Part shown: piece by piece, positions 45,148 through 58,101 of the stretch
How the letters are laid out: each line of letters begins with the position of its first letter
How positions within the stretch are numbered: position 1 is the first letter of the stretch
Assembly (NCBI GenBank): GCA_022747635.1
Contig: JAKTNV010000196.1
Coordinates: forward strand, 310,001-374,000
Direction of reading: 5' to 3'
Source: Hetaerina americana
Lineage: Eukaryota; Arthropoda; Insecta; Odonata; Calopterygidae
Length of the DNA stretch: 64,000 bases
Notes under the pieces: model-generated
Told to the model about the DNA's origin: nothing
The model's input: the letters and a program-made list of their open reading frames with translations, nothing else
The model's database searches: none
Position numbers and translations under genes: made by a program

Positions 45148-46600
45148 AATGGAGTAAAGTTCATGAGGAGTAATTTCCGGGAATATGTGGAATGGGCAAA
45201 GTGAATGGCAAGAGACGCTGTTCAACGCTTCTGAATCCAATGAGGATGTATTATGGTTTTTTAAAATGCAATCGAGAAAGTCGGCAGAGGTATTTGCTTT
45301 GTCGCAGTCATCGTATAGTGCTCTCCCATTATGTGGTATTGGCGGGATGGGTACCTTTTTCCTTCGCAGACAGTGGGCTAGGGTCCATACCGAATTGTCG
45401 TTATGTGAGAGTGAACTTATTTTCTCTTGCCATGTTTTTTCCCAATGTGTTCTAGGTCTGGATGTTACAAGGTTTCGAAGTGCACAGAAGCCGATTTTAT
45501 CTTGGCGGAGATGAGTGCGTTGCCAGAGGGCTCTGGCCTTGTTTCTATGTGAAATTAGGCGCAAATTATCCTGAGGTAGTGTGGCACCAGCGATGGAGGC
45601 CGGAGAAGGAGGGTAGCAAGAGCGATGAATGATTTTGGTTAAGGTGCTTGTAAAATCTTGAGCCGCTTTCTCTATGCTGTCTGGAGTGCTAGCAGGAGAT
45701 GGGACAAGGTTAATGGCCAAGCAGTTTTCTTTAAATAGTTTCCAGTTAACTCTTCTAGTTGGTTCTGGTGGTATGAAGGAGGGTAGAAACGCAGTAAAAT
45801 ATGGGGCAGTCGTACGAGGCTGAGTTATCTAGGTTAAGGATTTGGAATGCGATATCTGCGGATAATAGAACTACATCCAGGATATCGGAGGAGTGGTGGT
45901 GATGATGGAAGTGGGTAGGGAAAGGCGGTGAGTGAATTGCAATATTTTTGGTAACTAGGAGCTTATGAAGGGCTCGCCCTCGTGTGATAGTGGTTTTGCA
46001 ACCCCAGGCAGAATGTTTGGCGTTTAACTCCCCACCTTTTATGAGATTTGGGTGCAGTAGGGATGGCAGTGCTGATAAGCCAGGGGCGTCTGACTTTGAG
46101 GATGAAGGTGGAAAGTAGGCTGACCAAATGTTAAGGGTCCCAGTAACTCCTTTTATTGCTATTCCAGCGAGTTCCAATTTTTGGGTGGGTGGGGGTTGAA
46201 GTTATGTGAAGAGTAGGTTAGTTTTGGATTGGATCATGACCCCGCAACCAGGATCATTGGCTCTATCTCTTCTGATTGTAGAGTAATTTCGACAATTAAA
46301 TGTTTGGCTATTATTATTTTTGGTATCTTGGAGAAGGATCATGTCTGGATAATGATTGGTTATTAGGAGGTTTAGCTCTTGTTTTTTGTTTTTTATGCCA
46401 TTTAGTTCCATTGTAAAACTTTAAGGAAGTGGTTGTTTATTTGTGAATTAAGCACCATTTACAAGTTGAAGAAGGGCTGGTATAAGGTCATTGGTGAAGA
46501 TGCTAATAAGGGTTTTATTGTCAGTAGGAGAGAGAAGTTTCGTAATTATGCTCAATAGAGCAGTTTTTATATTTGCGGTTGATGATTGGTCATTGATTGA
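45148..46600 (-). pseudogene. Jockey-A LINE ORF2 fragment, EN to RT start (unit 3)
   Basis: This is the copy of 638-2100. It is the best preserved of this set for the endonuclease: MELNGIKNKKQELNLLITNH (46411), DMILLQDTKNN (catalytic E replaced by D), LNIWSAYFPPSSSKSD, ELNAKHSAWGCKTTITRG (GELNAKH for GDLNAKH) and SYDCPIF (for SDHxP). The linker and RT start run continuously from 45720 to about 45190. Two catalytic positions are therefore changed, and the RT is cut off by the LTR-like segment. Confidence 0.8.
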
Positions 46601-46667
46601 GGGAGAGTGTTGTCCAGAGGGTGGCGGAGGGTGTTGATCGGAGGTTGGGGGAGAGTTAAGAGATGAT

Positions 46668-47200
46668 TAAGGGGTTCACAGCCAAACTGTCAGCTATCAA
46701 GAGGGCCCTAAAAGACATAAGAGAATGTAATGGCTCTTCTCTTATCTGTTTGCACTCATTGATTTCCCTATAATCCATATCAGTCTTGTCATCAATGCAC
46801 CTGATGGTTCAGGAGATCTATTATACCCTATGGTCCCTTCAGATAAAGGGGAAGTAGGTATCCTCTATATGGACTGCTGGTCATGTGGGAATACCAGGCA
46901 TTGAAAAAGCTGGCAAAGCAGCAAAGGAAGCCCTGGTCAATCACAAAACAGACTCAGCTTTGCTTCCTGTGTTGGACGTCGGGGCTGCCTTGCGGAATTT
47001 GGTTCTGAACCAGTGGAAGGAAGCTTGGTGATTCTTGCCAAACAAGGAACTTAAGGCCATAAATTTGGTTGTTTTGACAGGGCCCTCTTCCATCTGGAAC
47101 ATTTAGGGGGAAGAGGTAGGATCACGCGCCTGAGAATAGGGCACTTAGCCCTCACGCACTCTTCATGGAGACAAAAGTGCAACCTTGAAGCAATGTTTTA
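46668..47200 (+). pseudogene. LINE fragment with RNase H domain (unit 3)
   Basis: This is the copy of 2150-2760, with the same RNase H-type blocks. It is about 50 bp shorter at its 3' end, near 47195, where the stretch around GTAACTTGCGCC of units 1 and 2 is missing. Confidence 0.65.
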
Positions 47201-47454
47201 AAATAAGATGTAATTTAAGCAATAGTTTAGGGGAGGACCCCAACTTTTTAAGTAAGGTGTCCAGGTTTTTAAAGGAAACTGACCTGAACGGACAACTTGA
47301 GTTTCCGTTTATTTTTTTTAAATAATTACTGTTTAACTATTCATATGTTTTTTATACATTAATGTATTTATCAAAATTGGATTGAGGTTTTAAATGTTTT
47401 AAAAAGTGGTGCAAAAACAACCACAGTGGTTGATGCATCCAAATACCCCAACTA

Positions 47455-47908
47455 TTACTACGGGTTGGTTTCTTTGGGTAAGACCATTTCCTTCAGCTGA
47501 GAGATCTTAATGAAAATGTTGGTTAGTACGGAAGAGAGGGGTGATCCTATGGCTGCACTTTCATGATGTTCAATGTGCTTATCATTCAAACGGAAGTATG
47601 AGTTCCTGAGGCAGAATTTGCGAGGTCCAGGTTAATCCTTAGCTAATCCCTGTGAGGTGAGGTTTTTGATGAGTAGCATGGAGTCATCAATGGGCGTATT
47701 TGTGAACAAGGAGATGACATCAGAGGTCACCAGCATGTTGACTTTTTGGATTTCAGCATTCCGAATAATGTGAATGAAATCCATGGTAGTTTAAGCAAAA
47801 AAGTAAGTTTTTCTGGCGAAGAGTTGAAGAGCAAGTGCAACATATTGCGCTAGCTTGTGGGTTGGTGCATTGATGTTGCTGACGATGGGTCGTCAGCAAC
47901 ATCGATGC
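47455..47908 (-). pseudogene. Penelope-like element RT fragment, PLE-1 (unit 3)
   Basis: This is the copy of 2990-3432 with the same RPIVSNI and SLFTNTPID blocks on the minus strand. Its terminal hairpin has arms at 47867-47885 and 47890-47908. A short extra stretch near 47425-47450 distinguishes it from units 1 and 2. Confidence 0.7.
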
Positions 47909-49440
47909 GTCATCATCTTTAAGTGCCATCAAAGCACGCAGAAATTTGGAAACTAAGAAGAAAAAGAACCACAGTGAAACTACAAAACATTAACTTGCAT
48001 TGCTGTAAAGATAGCCCAGACGTGTACAATAAAGGCAATTGTTCGCATTCTTATATATAATTACATATTTTATGTATTTTATACACTCTTTCCCATGTAT
48101 GGTTAATTTATTCATTCATTTATTTATTATATTACCAACTCGAAGCCCGGATACATCATGGAACGACTTTCTCTCTTGCAAGAAAGAAAAACATCTTCAA
48201 TTGCCATTATATATTTGTGGAGAAAGGAAAGTCAAACGTTTGTATGTCTCCGCACATGTCCAATAATTTGATTTTCCTTTTCAGTATTTGATCTTTATAC
48301 CTAATAAACGAAAATATAGTGTCCATAGAGCATACTTTATTTCTCTGTAAAATTAGATCATATTCTCAATCTAATTCGAAACATTTCATTCTTCACTTGT
48401 TTGTTACTGTTGCCACGGCAACAGTGTCACCAAATGGACGAACCAAAACAAACATTATTGCGTACTTCGGAAACAGCATTATTTACACACTCACAGACCA
48501 CAGGCTTTCCTTTCCAACGGAATGACATGGAGCAAATTCTTAACGGTATGGCTTCTCATTTGCGTAAACAAGGATATACTGTTTCAGGTGGCTAATCTTA
48601 GTGAATATATTTTGGAAAGAATGGACGGGTGAGATCTTTTGTGAGATATATGCCTTTTAAATTTGGAGAACACCTAATTACATACACAACAATAATACTT
48701 GCTGCTGAGATAGTCATGTTTTAATTGCTTTGGGCTCTGCTTGAATTGACTGCAGTATCAATCTCTGTAGAAAATACATTTCTTAAATGTTCCTTTTTGA
48801 AGTAGTTAAGATCTATGTTTTTGGTAGAATTGAACGGGAGTCAAGTGTGAAACGACAGCTATAAACATCGTCAATAATGTTTAGAAAATAGTATTATTTC
48901 ACATGCGCAATGATCAAACGATACATTTAGTCCAAATCATTGAAAATGGATTGTTAAAATACAATGGTTATAAATAGGGAGATTCGATATTTAAGTAGTT
49001 AACTTAAAATTAGATTTTGTTTGTGTTCTGTAGTGAGGGACCATTTTATTTAATATGCTTAATCAATTCGCAAATACACCTATTAACGCCACAAATCCCT
49101 TGCTGTTGTGAAATACTCCTTTTTAAATATGGTGATTTTGACCTGAATTCATTTATTCATAATAATGATATAAAACATATGTAGGTTTAATTTTACAGGG
49201 CAAATCAGGTATCATGATGATACCCAAAATAGCTCAAAGACTAGAAATTCTTCATGAAAATATGGGCATTGAAATTATTATTGGAAGCAGAATGAGGCAA
49301 TGTCTTTATGGACAAATTAACCTTAGAACTACTAAAAATTTAAGAGAAATTAGGTAAATCAGACTGTTGTGCTAAGATACAATTTTCAAGGAAATAATGA
49401 AATTAACTCCTAATAATAATAATCTAGAAGGAATTTAAAT
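47909..49440. other. AT-rich block, class i, with a 1.2-kb deletion (unit 3)
   Basis: This is a copy of 3433-4700 followed directly, at about 49155, by sequence matching 5865-6135. The CR1 fragment and its flanks are missing. No gene was recognised. Confidence 0.6.
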
Positions 49441-49449
49441 CCTTAAATG

Positions 49450-50195
49450 GAACATTCTTATCCTGTTAATTCCCTTTTCTTGCTTGCCTCACAATCTCCC
49501 CTCTATTACCATCTTGAACAGTCCCCTGTCGGTCAATATGCCCTTCATCCATTTTTACTGCCTCAATAGGATTTCTCCCAACCAACACCTCTCTTCACCC
49601 ACCATACCAAGTACTTTCTCATTGGTTTTCTTCTCGGTCCATTTCACCTTCTCCATTTTCTTAACACCCACATGTCATAAGCCTCCAGTCCACGACAATT
49701 CTCCTGCTTCAATGACCACATTTCCTTATATAACTGTGCACCATACCAAAAGTTTCACGAGTCTTTTTTTAATATCCTTACTCAACGTTCCATTAATCAA
49801 CTCTCTCCTCCTTATGAAAGCCTCTGTGCCTAGCGTAATTCTTCTCCATACGTCCCTACTACTTTGACCGTGTTGGTCCAAAATGCTTCAGAGATACGTC
49901 AACTATTCTACCTGCATTAGTTTTTGCCCTCCTATTTTAATGTTTAGCTTAGCATTTTTCTTTCTAGAAAATTGCATATCCTTTGTTTTATTAATATTGA
50001 TTTTCATCCCATACCTGTCGCCTTGAATTTCCAATTCACTCAGGGATCCTTACAACCCCTTGGCTGGCTGACCAACTAAAGCTTGGTCATCCGCAAACCT
50101 AATTAATTTTACCAATTCCCCGCCCACTTTCATTCCTACCTCCAGTTCTTCCAATGCCTCTTTCATCATTTCCTCTTCATTTCCTCTGCATTGTT
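49450..50195 (-). pseudogene. RTE-type LINE 3' fragment, RTE-1 (unit 3)
   Basis: This is the copy of 6140-6896, ending at the same LINE2 junction (TTGTTCAAGAT at about 50201). Identity with unit 1 is clearly lower here than in the LINE2 core that follows. Confidence 0.7.
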
Positions 50196-50202
50196 GTTCA
50201 AG

Positions 50203-50391
50203 ATTGCGTCAACTTTGGCCGTACAACGATGTGGCTCTTGTAAAACACGAGTCGAAGTACGTGATATGGTCGTTAGTTGCAATATTTGCTCAGGTGTATG
50301 TCACCATAAATGCTCCGGCTTAAGTGATATAACATTAAAAGCTCTCTCGGACTGCCATGACATTTACTGGAAGTGTTTTTATGCCGTGTAA
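50203..50391 (+). pseudogene. LINE2 ORF1 N-terminus, PHD-type finger (unit 3)
   Basis: This is the copy of 6910-7098. The start codon is lost here (ATT for ATG in TTCAAGATTGCG), while the YWKC cysteine missing in unit 1 is kept. The other finger residues read CGSCKTRVEVRDMVVSCNIC and then CHHKCSGL, so the finger is intact. The stop before the main ORF1 is shared. Confidence 0.6.
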
Positions 50392-50411
50392 ATAAGCCCA
50401 ATATTTACAAT

Positions 50412-51198
50412 ATGGCGGCCGACATTGAAAATTTGAAAATGGAGTTACAAACTCTCCAATCTACCGGATCCACGGAAAGTACTACCTTGCAGCCAATTGC
50501 AAAGGAAGCTGTAACGTTGTCTACGGAATTGAAACCTGAAGTCAATGAACAATTAGGCCTCAATAGTGAGTGACAACTCCAAATTGTGCCCCAAAAATGG
50601 GAATGCAAAATTTAACACCATGAGTTTCGAATCCATCGTTACTGACGAGGAAGGTTTTCAAAAGGTCAATTACAAGAGAAACAAACGCAAACGAAATACG
50701 GTTTTTGGGAGTTGTAAGCAGCCTGCTGTTACGTGCAATTTTGTGGGAGTTCCTCGCAAGACTCTCTTCTACGTTGGTCGTGTCCAGTCCAATGCAACGC
50801 CTGATGACATTGTGAAGCATCTGTCCGGAATATTTCCTGGGAATGACTTCAAATGTGAAAGTTTGAGAGTTGGTGAAGTTTATAATTCTTTTAAACTCTG
50901 TGCGCCAATTAGCCTTAAGGATCAACTTCTTAAAGAAGATATTTGGCCAGTAGAAGTGAAAGTTGGGAAATTTTTCCCCCCAAAACCGCGGAAACTGACC
51001 CCTACTCATGAAGAGACAGAGAATATTGCTGAAGGGTCAGCCGCGGTGGTGAATCCGAACGCCGAGTTAAAAACTAGTGATGCGCCGGTATCCACCTCAG
51101 CAACAAGGGGCCTCACCGATAACACTACGGAAAAGTGTTCCTTAGAGAAACGTGTTACCCCCCTCCAAACGGGAATAACAAAACCAAAGTCCTTTTGA
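50412..51198 (+). pseudogene. LINE2 ORF1, main part, 4-bp insertion (unit 3)
   Basis: This is the copy of 7119-7901. A duplicated GTGA at about 50566-50573 shifts the frame after LGLNSE and creates a stop, which splits ORF1 into two pieces. Otherwise it is nearly the same as unit 1, with the same basic patch and VGRVQSNATPDDIVKHLSG block. Confidence 0.7.
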
Positions 51199-51228
51199 CT
51201 AGATAGTATTAATTTATTTTGCCAAAAT

Positions 51229-52287
51229 GTGAGATGTCTACGTAATAAGAAAACGGAGATAGAGGCAATAGTCAAACATGGTGGCTACAATGTGCTATGT
51301 CTCAATGAGAACTGGATTGCAAAAAATGAATTTGATGTGTATAACATTAGTGATTTTGGCTGGGCATCATTCTACTGCCGATCTGTAGCAAAAAACGGTG
51401 GTACCTGTATTTATGTCCTTAAAGGTATGCCCTTCAAGGTAATTGACTTGGACAAATTCTGTCTGGAATTGCACTTTGAAATATCTGCGATCATATTGAA
51501 GGACCTGAATTTGATCATTGCTTCTGTGCATCGCTCCCCTAATGGTGTTTTTGAACACTTCTGCAATCAACTGGAACTAGTACTATCCCTATTCTTGACT
51601 CTGAATGCCAATATCATAATTTGTGGAGATCTCAACATTGACATAACACTAAAAACTAGTGATTGTCAGGTTCTTGAAAATCTTTTGCTTTCTTATAATT
51701 TATACTGGGCAAACAAACAGCGTACTCGACTTTCTGCCTGCCTAGATAATGTAATTACCAATTATGGTCCTGAACTGTACAGTATAAGTGTTATTAACTA
51801 TCTCCTATCTGACCATCAAGGCATAAGCTTCACTTTTAATACTCAAATAACTCAAAAGATATATCCAAATAGAGGTAAAACCATAATCGTGAGGCCCATA
51901 ACAATAGAAGGTTTAGAGAGTTTCCAACTGCTTCTATCTTGTATTGATTGGCATGGTTTTTGCACAGACTCTGTAGAACAAACATGTTTTTCAAGTTTTT
52001 TAGGTAATTTCCTAGGCATTTTTGAGCAATGCTTTCCTAAAAAAATTCTAAACTCTATCCCCACTAAAAATAAAAAAAATCTCTGGTATGCTGGGGAGTT
52101 ATTAGCTCTTAGAAATGATTTACTTAGTTACTACCACTCATACCAAACCAGTGGAGGCCAGCATGACAAAGAGGCTTACTTGAAATACAAAAGAGATTAT
52201 TATAATTTAGTTAGGTGTGCAAAAAATAGTGCTTACAAGGATTTTATATTGAATGCAAAAATAAACAAAAGGCAGCATGGAGTATAA
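51229..52287 (+). pseudogene. LINE2 ORF2, apurinic-type endonuclease (unit 3)
   Basis: This is the copy of 7932-8990 with the same length (352 codons) and the same premature end. Differences lie mostly in the first 300 bp (for example NENWIAK for NEHWIAK, SVHRS for SVYRS). The GDLNIDI and SDHQG blocks are unchanged. The first codon at 51229 is not ATG (GTG), consistent with this being the inside of a longer ORF. Confidence 0.85.
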
Positions 52288-52382
52288 TCAATCAAGACGT
52301 TGGTCATGGTAATGGAAAAGAAAATCTTCCTTTCACCCCAGATGCTGTAAATAATTTTTTTTTAAAAGCTGTTGAAGACAAT

Positions 52383-52685
52383 TTGTTCTCTCAAAAAGTT
52401 GATGCTGCCAATATTGGTAATATGCTGCAAAATCTTCCTCCGAATAATTTAAATTTTAAATGTAATTTTGGTACTCACCTTGATATTATATCGACTGTTA
52501 AAAAATTTAAAAAATCCAACAGTAAGGATATTTATGGTCTTTCTAACTCCCTAATAAAGGACATTATTGTGCTCATTGCGGAACCATTATCAATGTTAGT
52601 CAATTTATGTTTTGAGACAGGAGATTTTCCAACAGCTCTAAAATGTTCCAAAACAGTACCTATCCTTCCCCTTCCTAAACCCTGA
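52383..52685 (+). pseudogene. LINE2 RT N-terminal fragment (unit 3)
   Basis: This is the copy of 9086-9388, with one residue difference (PLSMLV for PLAMLV). It is cut after PILPLPKP at the same base as in unit 1, next to PLE-2. Confidence 0.8.
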
Positions 52686-53580
52686 AAATGTCTCGCAAGT
52701 TTGATGGGCATTTAAACAAAACAGAGGGACAAGGTTAGAATAAATTGATGTTGACTGATTGTCATTAATAATTGTGAAGAGTTCACGGATTAAATGTTTA
52801 ATTTTGTGTGTTCCGGGGAAGAAAGTGGTGATAATATTAGGGCTTTTTGGGCAGTTTGGTTTGATGAGGGGAGTGTATTTGGTTGAGGGTCAGGATTTTA
52901 CTGTTCAGTAGCATTCAGGGTACCCTATTTTCTCAGAGAGTCATGTAGCTGATACAAGTACTTCTGTTGGGAGGGGATGTTGTTTCAGAGACGGAAGCAT
53001 CAGACTGAGAGAGAATGGGATGGAGCGCTTTGCATGAGGTGGATGGCAGCTGTCGAAATCAAGCTACTGTTCTTACTAGTTGGTTTAACGTGGACTGAGG
53101 TATAAAAGGTATTGTTTTGAAGGTGAATGTTAATATACAGGAAAGTGATATTCGAGTCGGGTATGGAAGAAGTGAATGATACTAATGAGGATTTGAGAGA
53201 GGAAATAAAAGGAGATAAATTTTTGCGTCTGAGGAACCAAAGGAGGAAAATATCATTGAAATAGTGGGCCCAGAAGAGTGGTTTGAGGGTTTGTTATTGC
53301 AGAAAGTCATGTTCTAGTTTACCCATAAAAAGATTGGCGTATGTAAGAGCCATACGTGTTCCCATTGCAGTGCCTTTTATTTGTAAATATATTTTCTCGT
53401 TGAATTGAAAAGCATTTTTGGTGAGAACAATTTTACTCTGTTTGATGAGCAAATCTGTGGATGGGGTGTGTTGTGTGGATCGTAGGGAGAGTTAATATTG
53501 CAGGGCTTCTCAGCCTTCTTTGTTGGGAATGGAGGTGTACAGAGATGTATTGTCTATTGTGGCCATGAGAATGGTCGTGT
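52686..53580 (-). pseudogene. Penelope-like element RT fragment, PLE-2 (unit 3)
   Basis: This is the copy of 9389-10280 with the same [20 protein letters not shown] block (about 53320-53370; MALTYAN here) and LYTSIPNKEG near 53500. From 53581 to 53880 lies unclassified sequence with the empty sites of the unit 1 SINE and mariner-1. Confidence 0.75.
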
Positions 53581-53884
53581 TGTTGTGCTGAACCAAGCAC
53601 ACTGCATGTATCACATGCCTGCCTCCCACCCCCTTGTTCATTTCCCATTGGTCCCTTACCCCTCCCTCCCTCGTCCCTCCCCCGCACATGTCCCCTCCGC
53701 TATTCCACGAGAAGGCCAGTCTGAGGACAACAGCAGAGCCATTGAAACATCAAAACAATATATAGTGAGTGTCCTTTCTTTGTGTCCCTATGGTTTAAAA
53801 ATCTACATCTGTATTTTTATGTGTTTATATATATTTATGTATATATATATATATATAAATATATACATATAGTATTATTATGTA

Positions 53885-56705
53885 ATCTACCCTTTTAGGT
53901 ATGTTTTTGGATGGACAAAGCTACTAAATAAAACATTTTGTGTCTCATAAAAAAACACAAAATCCAGCATCCTACTCCATCAAGTCCCTCTTCATCTCTG
54001 AGTGCTCTCTGCCTCCCTTCATCCCGTCCAACTTCCCTATCCTACTCCTTCCATTTCCTTGTTTGTCTAACATTCTCTCCTCTATCACAGTCCTCAATAT
54101 CCCAATGCCGGTAAATACCCCCTTCACCCTTTTTTCCTGCCTCTGTAGGATTGTTCCAAACAAGCCCCTCTCCACGCCGCACCGTACATAGCTATGGTCC
54201 ATATCAGTGTTTTTACGAGTCTTTTTTTAACATCCTTTCTCAACGTCCCTGTCATCAACTCGCCCCTCCTTGTGAAAGACTCTTTGCCTAGCACGATTCT
54301 TCTTCTTACGTCCCTACTACTTTGAACGTGTTGGTCCAAAAAACTACCGAGGTATGTAAACTTTCTATCTGCTCTGGTTTTTGCCCTCCTATTTTAATGT
54401 TTAGCTTAGCATTTTTCTTTCTAGACAATCGCTTAACCTTTGTTTTATTAATATTGATTCTCATCCCATTCTGTCGCACTGAATTTCCAATTCAGTAAGC
54501 AATGCTTGCAAGCCCTTGGCTAACTGACAAACTAAAGCTTGGTCATCGGCAAACCTAACTGATTTTACAAATTCCCCACCCACCTTCATTCATACCTCCA
54601 GTTCTTCCCATGCCTCTTTCATCATTTCCTCGGCATATAGGTTGAACAGTAACGGTGATAATGGGCAACCCTGTCTGACACCTCTTCCTAACCCTGCTCA
54701 ACCGGACTCCCAATTCCTCACTCGCATCTGAGTGTTCAGAGACATATACAGGTTGCGGATTAGCCTCCTGTCCCGCCAATCTATTCCTATTTCCTGCAAT
54801 ATACTCATTAGTTTTTCTCAATTCACTCTATCAAATGCTTTTTCGAAAGCTACAAAACAGGCAAATGCATCCTGGTTCTATTCTATATTCCTCACAATTA
54901 ATAATCTCATTACTGCAATGGCATCACGCGTATCTTTCCCCTTCCTAAACCCAAACTGATCCTCCCCTAAGTAATCATTTGCCCTATTCTCTATCCTTTT
55001 GTTTATAATCCTGAGAACAACTTTAGCTTCATGGGATATCAAACCTATCATCCTGTAGTCCTCACATGATTTTCCCCTAACCTTTTTGGAATTGGAATTA
55101 AAAATGATCTCACAAAGTCTTCCGGCCAGATTCCCTCCTCATAAATACTACGGATCAGCCCATAAAGCCTCTTCCTCCCACATTTTCCTAAGCCTTTTAA
55201 AAGTTCGGTGGGAATGTTATCCACCCCCATGGCCTCATTTAGTTTCATCTCCCTTAATGCCCTTTCTATCTCATTGTCTAGTATGCCTGGACCTAAGCTA
55301 TCTTCCTCTACGTCATGTTCCTCTTCTATGTCTAACTTTGTTTGTCTAAGTTCTTTATTATTACAGTTCTTCCTTATATTCCATCCATCTCTCTTGGATC
55401 TTCCCTGCATCCAATTTTACCTTACCCACCTTATCTCTAACTGCGATCGTTGATCTCTCTTTCTTACTTCCCGATAAAGAGTTAACTTTGCTGTACAGCG
55501 CACCGATTTTACCCTTCCTCTGCAGACTTTCCATATCCTCGCACTGTCTTCCACCATGCTTCTTTGCTTTATTTGTTGCCCGCCTCAATTTATTGTTTAA
55601 TTCTTTGTACTTCATTTTGCCTAATTTTGTATTTACATTCTTCTATTTTTGCCGGTCATCCATCTTTGTAATCATCTCATCCGTGATCCATGGCTTCGTG
55701 GCCCTTTTAGCGTTAACGATTCCAATAGTGTCTTTTGCAACTTTAGACAACCCTTTCTTGATACATTCCCATTTTTCCTTGATAGTACGTAGCTTTTCAT
55801 CATCCGCCATGATTTCCTCTACCACCTGTTTCAATTCCTTCATTTTCAAACCATTTAATGCTTCTACATTCCATTTTCCAACTCGCCGCCCCTGCTGTAT
55901 CTTTTCGAAACGGACGCTACAGTTCATAATAACTAAATTGTGGTCTCAGTCCGCATCCGCTCCCGGGAAGCTGTGCGAATTTATCACACTGTTGCTAAAC
56001 CTGTGCCTAACCAGGATATAATCTAGCTGATACCTTTCTGAGTCACTTGGCATTTTCCATGTATACCTGCATCTTTTGTGGTGTCTAAACCAAGTGTTGG
56101 TGGTGACTAGCCCGTCTCCAGCAGAACTTAACTGCTTTCTCCCCGCGGTCATTCCTTGTGCCTAAACCGTAGTCCCTGACCTCATCACCATCTCTTCCTT
56201 CGCCTACCGTCGCATTCCAATCCCCCATCACTATCAAATGTTTCCCTGCAGGTTCAAACGCGATTATGTCCGCTAACTGATCGTATATCCTATCGTCCTC
56301 CTCTGCCTTCTGGTTGCTCGGTTGCATGTATACCTGAATAATGACCAAGTTCGTCGGTTCTGTTTTTATCTCTACTAGTAGTATTCTATCTGTTACCTGC
56401 TCTATGTTGACTACGCTTCTCCCTACCTCTTCATTTATTACTATAGCAACCCCTCGTTGGCTCTCGTCGCCGCCGCTGTATATTATTCTATACTTATCAC
56501 TCCAATAATTCCCGCTATATTTCCATCTTACCTCGCATGGACCTAAAATATCGATAGTTCCCCTTTCCATCTCTCGGTTATCATTCTCCGCTTTCCCTGT
56601 TCTCATCATTGTCCTAACATTCCACGTTCCTATTCTAATTAATTTGGTCTACTCCTGCTGCGTTTTCTGTCCTGCTGCTGCCGGTTTTCTCTTGCAAGGG
56701 TTAAC
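53885..56705 (-). pseudogene. RTE-type LINE, degenerate, RTE-2 (unit 3)
   Basis: This is the copy of 12300-15381, missing about 150 bp of the C-terminal region at about 54180 and the first part of the 5' end beyond 56705. Endonuclease blocks (IDILGPCEVRW, GVAIVINEEV, VMGDWNATVGE) lie in one frame at 56085-56609. RT blocks are scattered over three frames (EMKLNEAMGVDNIPTELLKG at 55200). Stops and shifts differ in part from unit 1, so decay continued independently. Confidence 0.8.
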
Positions 56706-56952
56706 CCTTAGGGTTTGTTTAACGTGACACCATGACTTCTTGGCCGCCCCACTTGGGTCCGACGCCATCGCAGCCGCCTCACTGAGGAACAGACGCTGCG
56801 TGGACTACCTTTCGTCTGGCTCCTTACCTTCGACCTATCTGGCATTGGTGACCCTACCAGGAGCAATTAATATTACTCCCGCCAGCACAGCTCTAGGTGT
56901 CATCGGAACGCACGAGCCATTCCACCACGTCAAGATTGTAGTCCGGGGAGGG

Positions 56953-56953
<1 letters not shown>
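56706..56953. other. Unclassified GC-rich insert, unit 3 only
   Basis: This takes the place of the mariner-2 derivative of unit 1. It begins after GTTTAACGTGACACC, a motif that occurs twice next to mariner-2 in unit 1, and ends at a TA microsatellite. A short plus frame (LALVTLPGAINITPAS) has no family I recognise. TGGCATTGGTGACCCTA resembles the leader of some LTR elements, but that is only a guess. Confidence 0.35.

Positions 56954-57012
<59 letters not shown>
56954..57012. repeat. (TA)n microsatellite, about 59 bp (unit 3)
   Basis: A pure TA run joins the unclassified insert to TTTCCAACAGGAAT. That sequence in unit 1 directly follows the mariner-2 right end with only TATA between them. 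Confidence 0.95.
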
Positions 57013-57014
<2 letters not shown>

Positions 57015-57830
57015 CCAACAGGAATACTTTATTAGTTGAATAATATATCGGTCCTTTCTATTTTATAATTTCCATTTCATCTGTACTTATCGTCATTTTA
57101 GAGATAGCTTCACATACCTGTGATTATAAATATGAAAAAATAGCAGTCTTAAGTTATGTGAATATTTATTTATAAAATGAAAATGTTAAGGGGTTAAGAA
57201 CCGATTTCAATTATATTTTGCAAAAAAATTAGTCTCCATTCGTGCGGTAAATAATTGATAGTAACGACCAATGAATGCATTCAATCATAAATGATTTTTA
57301 CTATATCTACCGTAAGTATGCAGAAGATTAGAGCCAGGCGATTGAAATCAATTCCAAAGATGAGAAAGATCAAAATATCAAAAAAAAACTATGAACGCGA
57401 CGACAAAATATGTCGCCTCACTGCTTTTATGCTATGATTTGAAAGTCGAAACGAGACAAAGAAACTGCGGGAGATGCCGCAACAGTAACTTTTAACGGAC
57501 ACATCCGGCATCTCCCGCAGTTTATTTGGAATTTGTCAAGGTGTAAACAGATAAGTGTTTTAAAGTTGGCTCTTTAACCGTGTGGCGCATCCCGCACATG
57601 ACTACGAATACCTGTGGCATTGTATGTACGGTATTTCGTCACAACATCTTGTTCCTTTAAAACCCTCAAAATTTCTGAGTTTAAGAGGAGGCCTCGATAG
57701 CAGAGCACAGGCATGTCCTGCCTGTGTTCACCGAGTGTCTCAATTTCGCCGGCGTCCGAGGCTTCGGCCGCCGGGATTCGGAGAGCGGCGGTGCCGGACT
57801 AACTCGGAAGTCGAGGTTCCGATCGTGTTT
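57013..57830. other. AT-rich block with inverted repeat and extra LINE3 leader (unit 3)
   Basis: This is the copy of 16241-16850. A perfect 18-bp inverted repeat (AAACTGCGGGAGATGCCG and complement) lies near 57472-57533. About 215 bp at 57620-57830 are absent from unit 1. Part of it (CTCAAAATTTCTGAGTTTAA, then GAGGAGGCCTCGATAGC) is similar to the centre of the fold-back insert at 19800-19840. No gene was seen. Confidence 0.55.
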
Positions 57831-58101
57831 TGTGTCGAGCGGCGGTTGACCGCCTAGTTCATCAAGAAGCGTGCGGTTTAACTCTCGACTTCTGCTGCCG
57901 GGAAGGTCGTGCTTTCGTTCTGTTTGCTGGATCAAGACTGGCCTTGACTCTTGGTGTAGAGCTCAGGCTCATTTTTATTTGCTACCAACGGTCGCGTGTA
58001 GCGGGGAGGGAGTGCGCACGAGTGTTTATTTCTTTCTTGGAGTGCTTTCGGTGCGCTCTCCCTTTTTTCGCGCTGGCGTGCTCAATTTGATTTGTTTCAA
58101 A

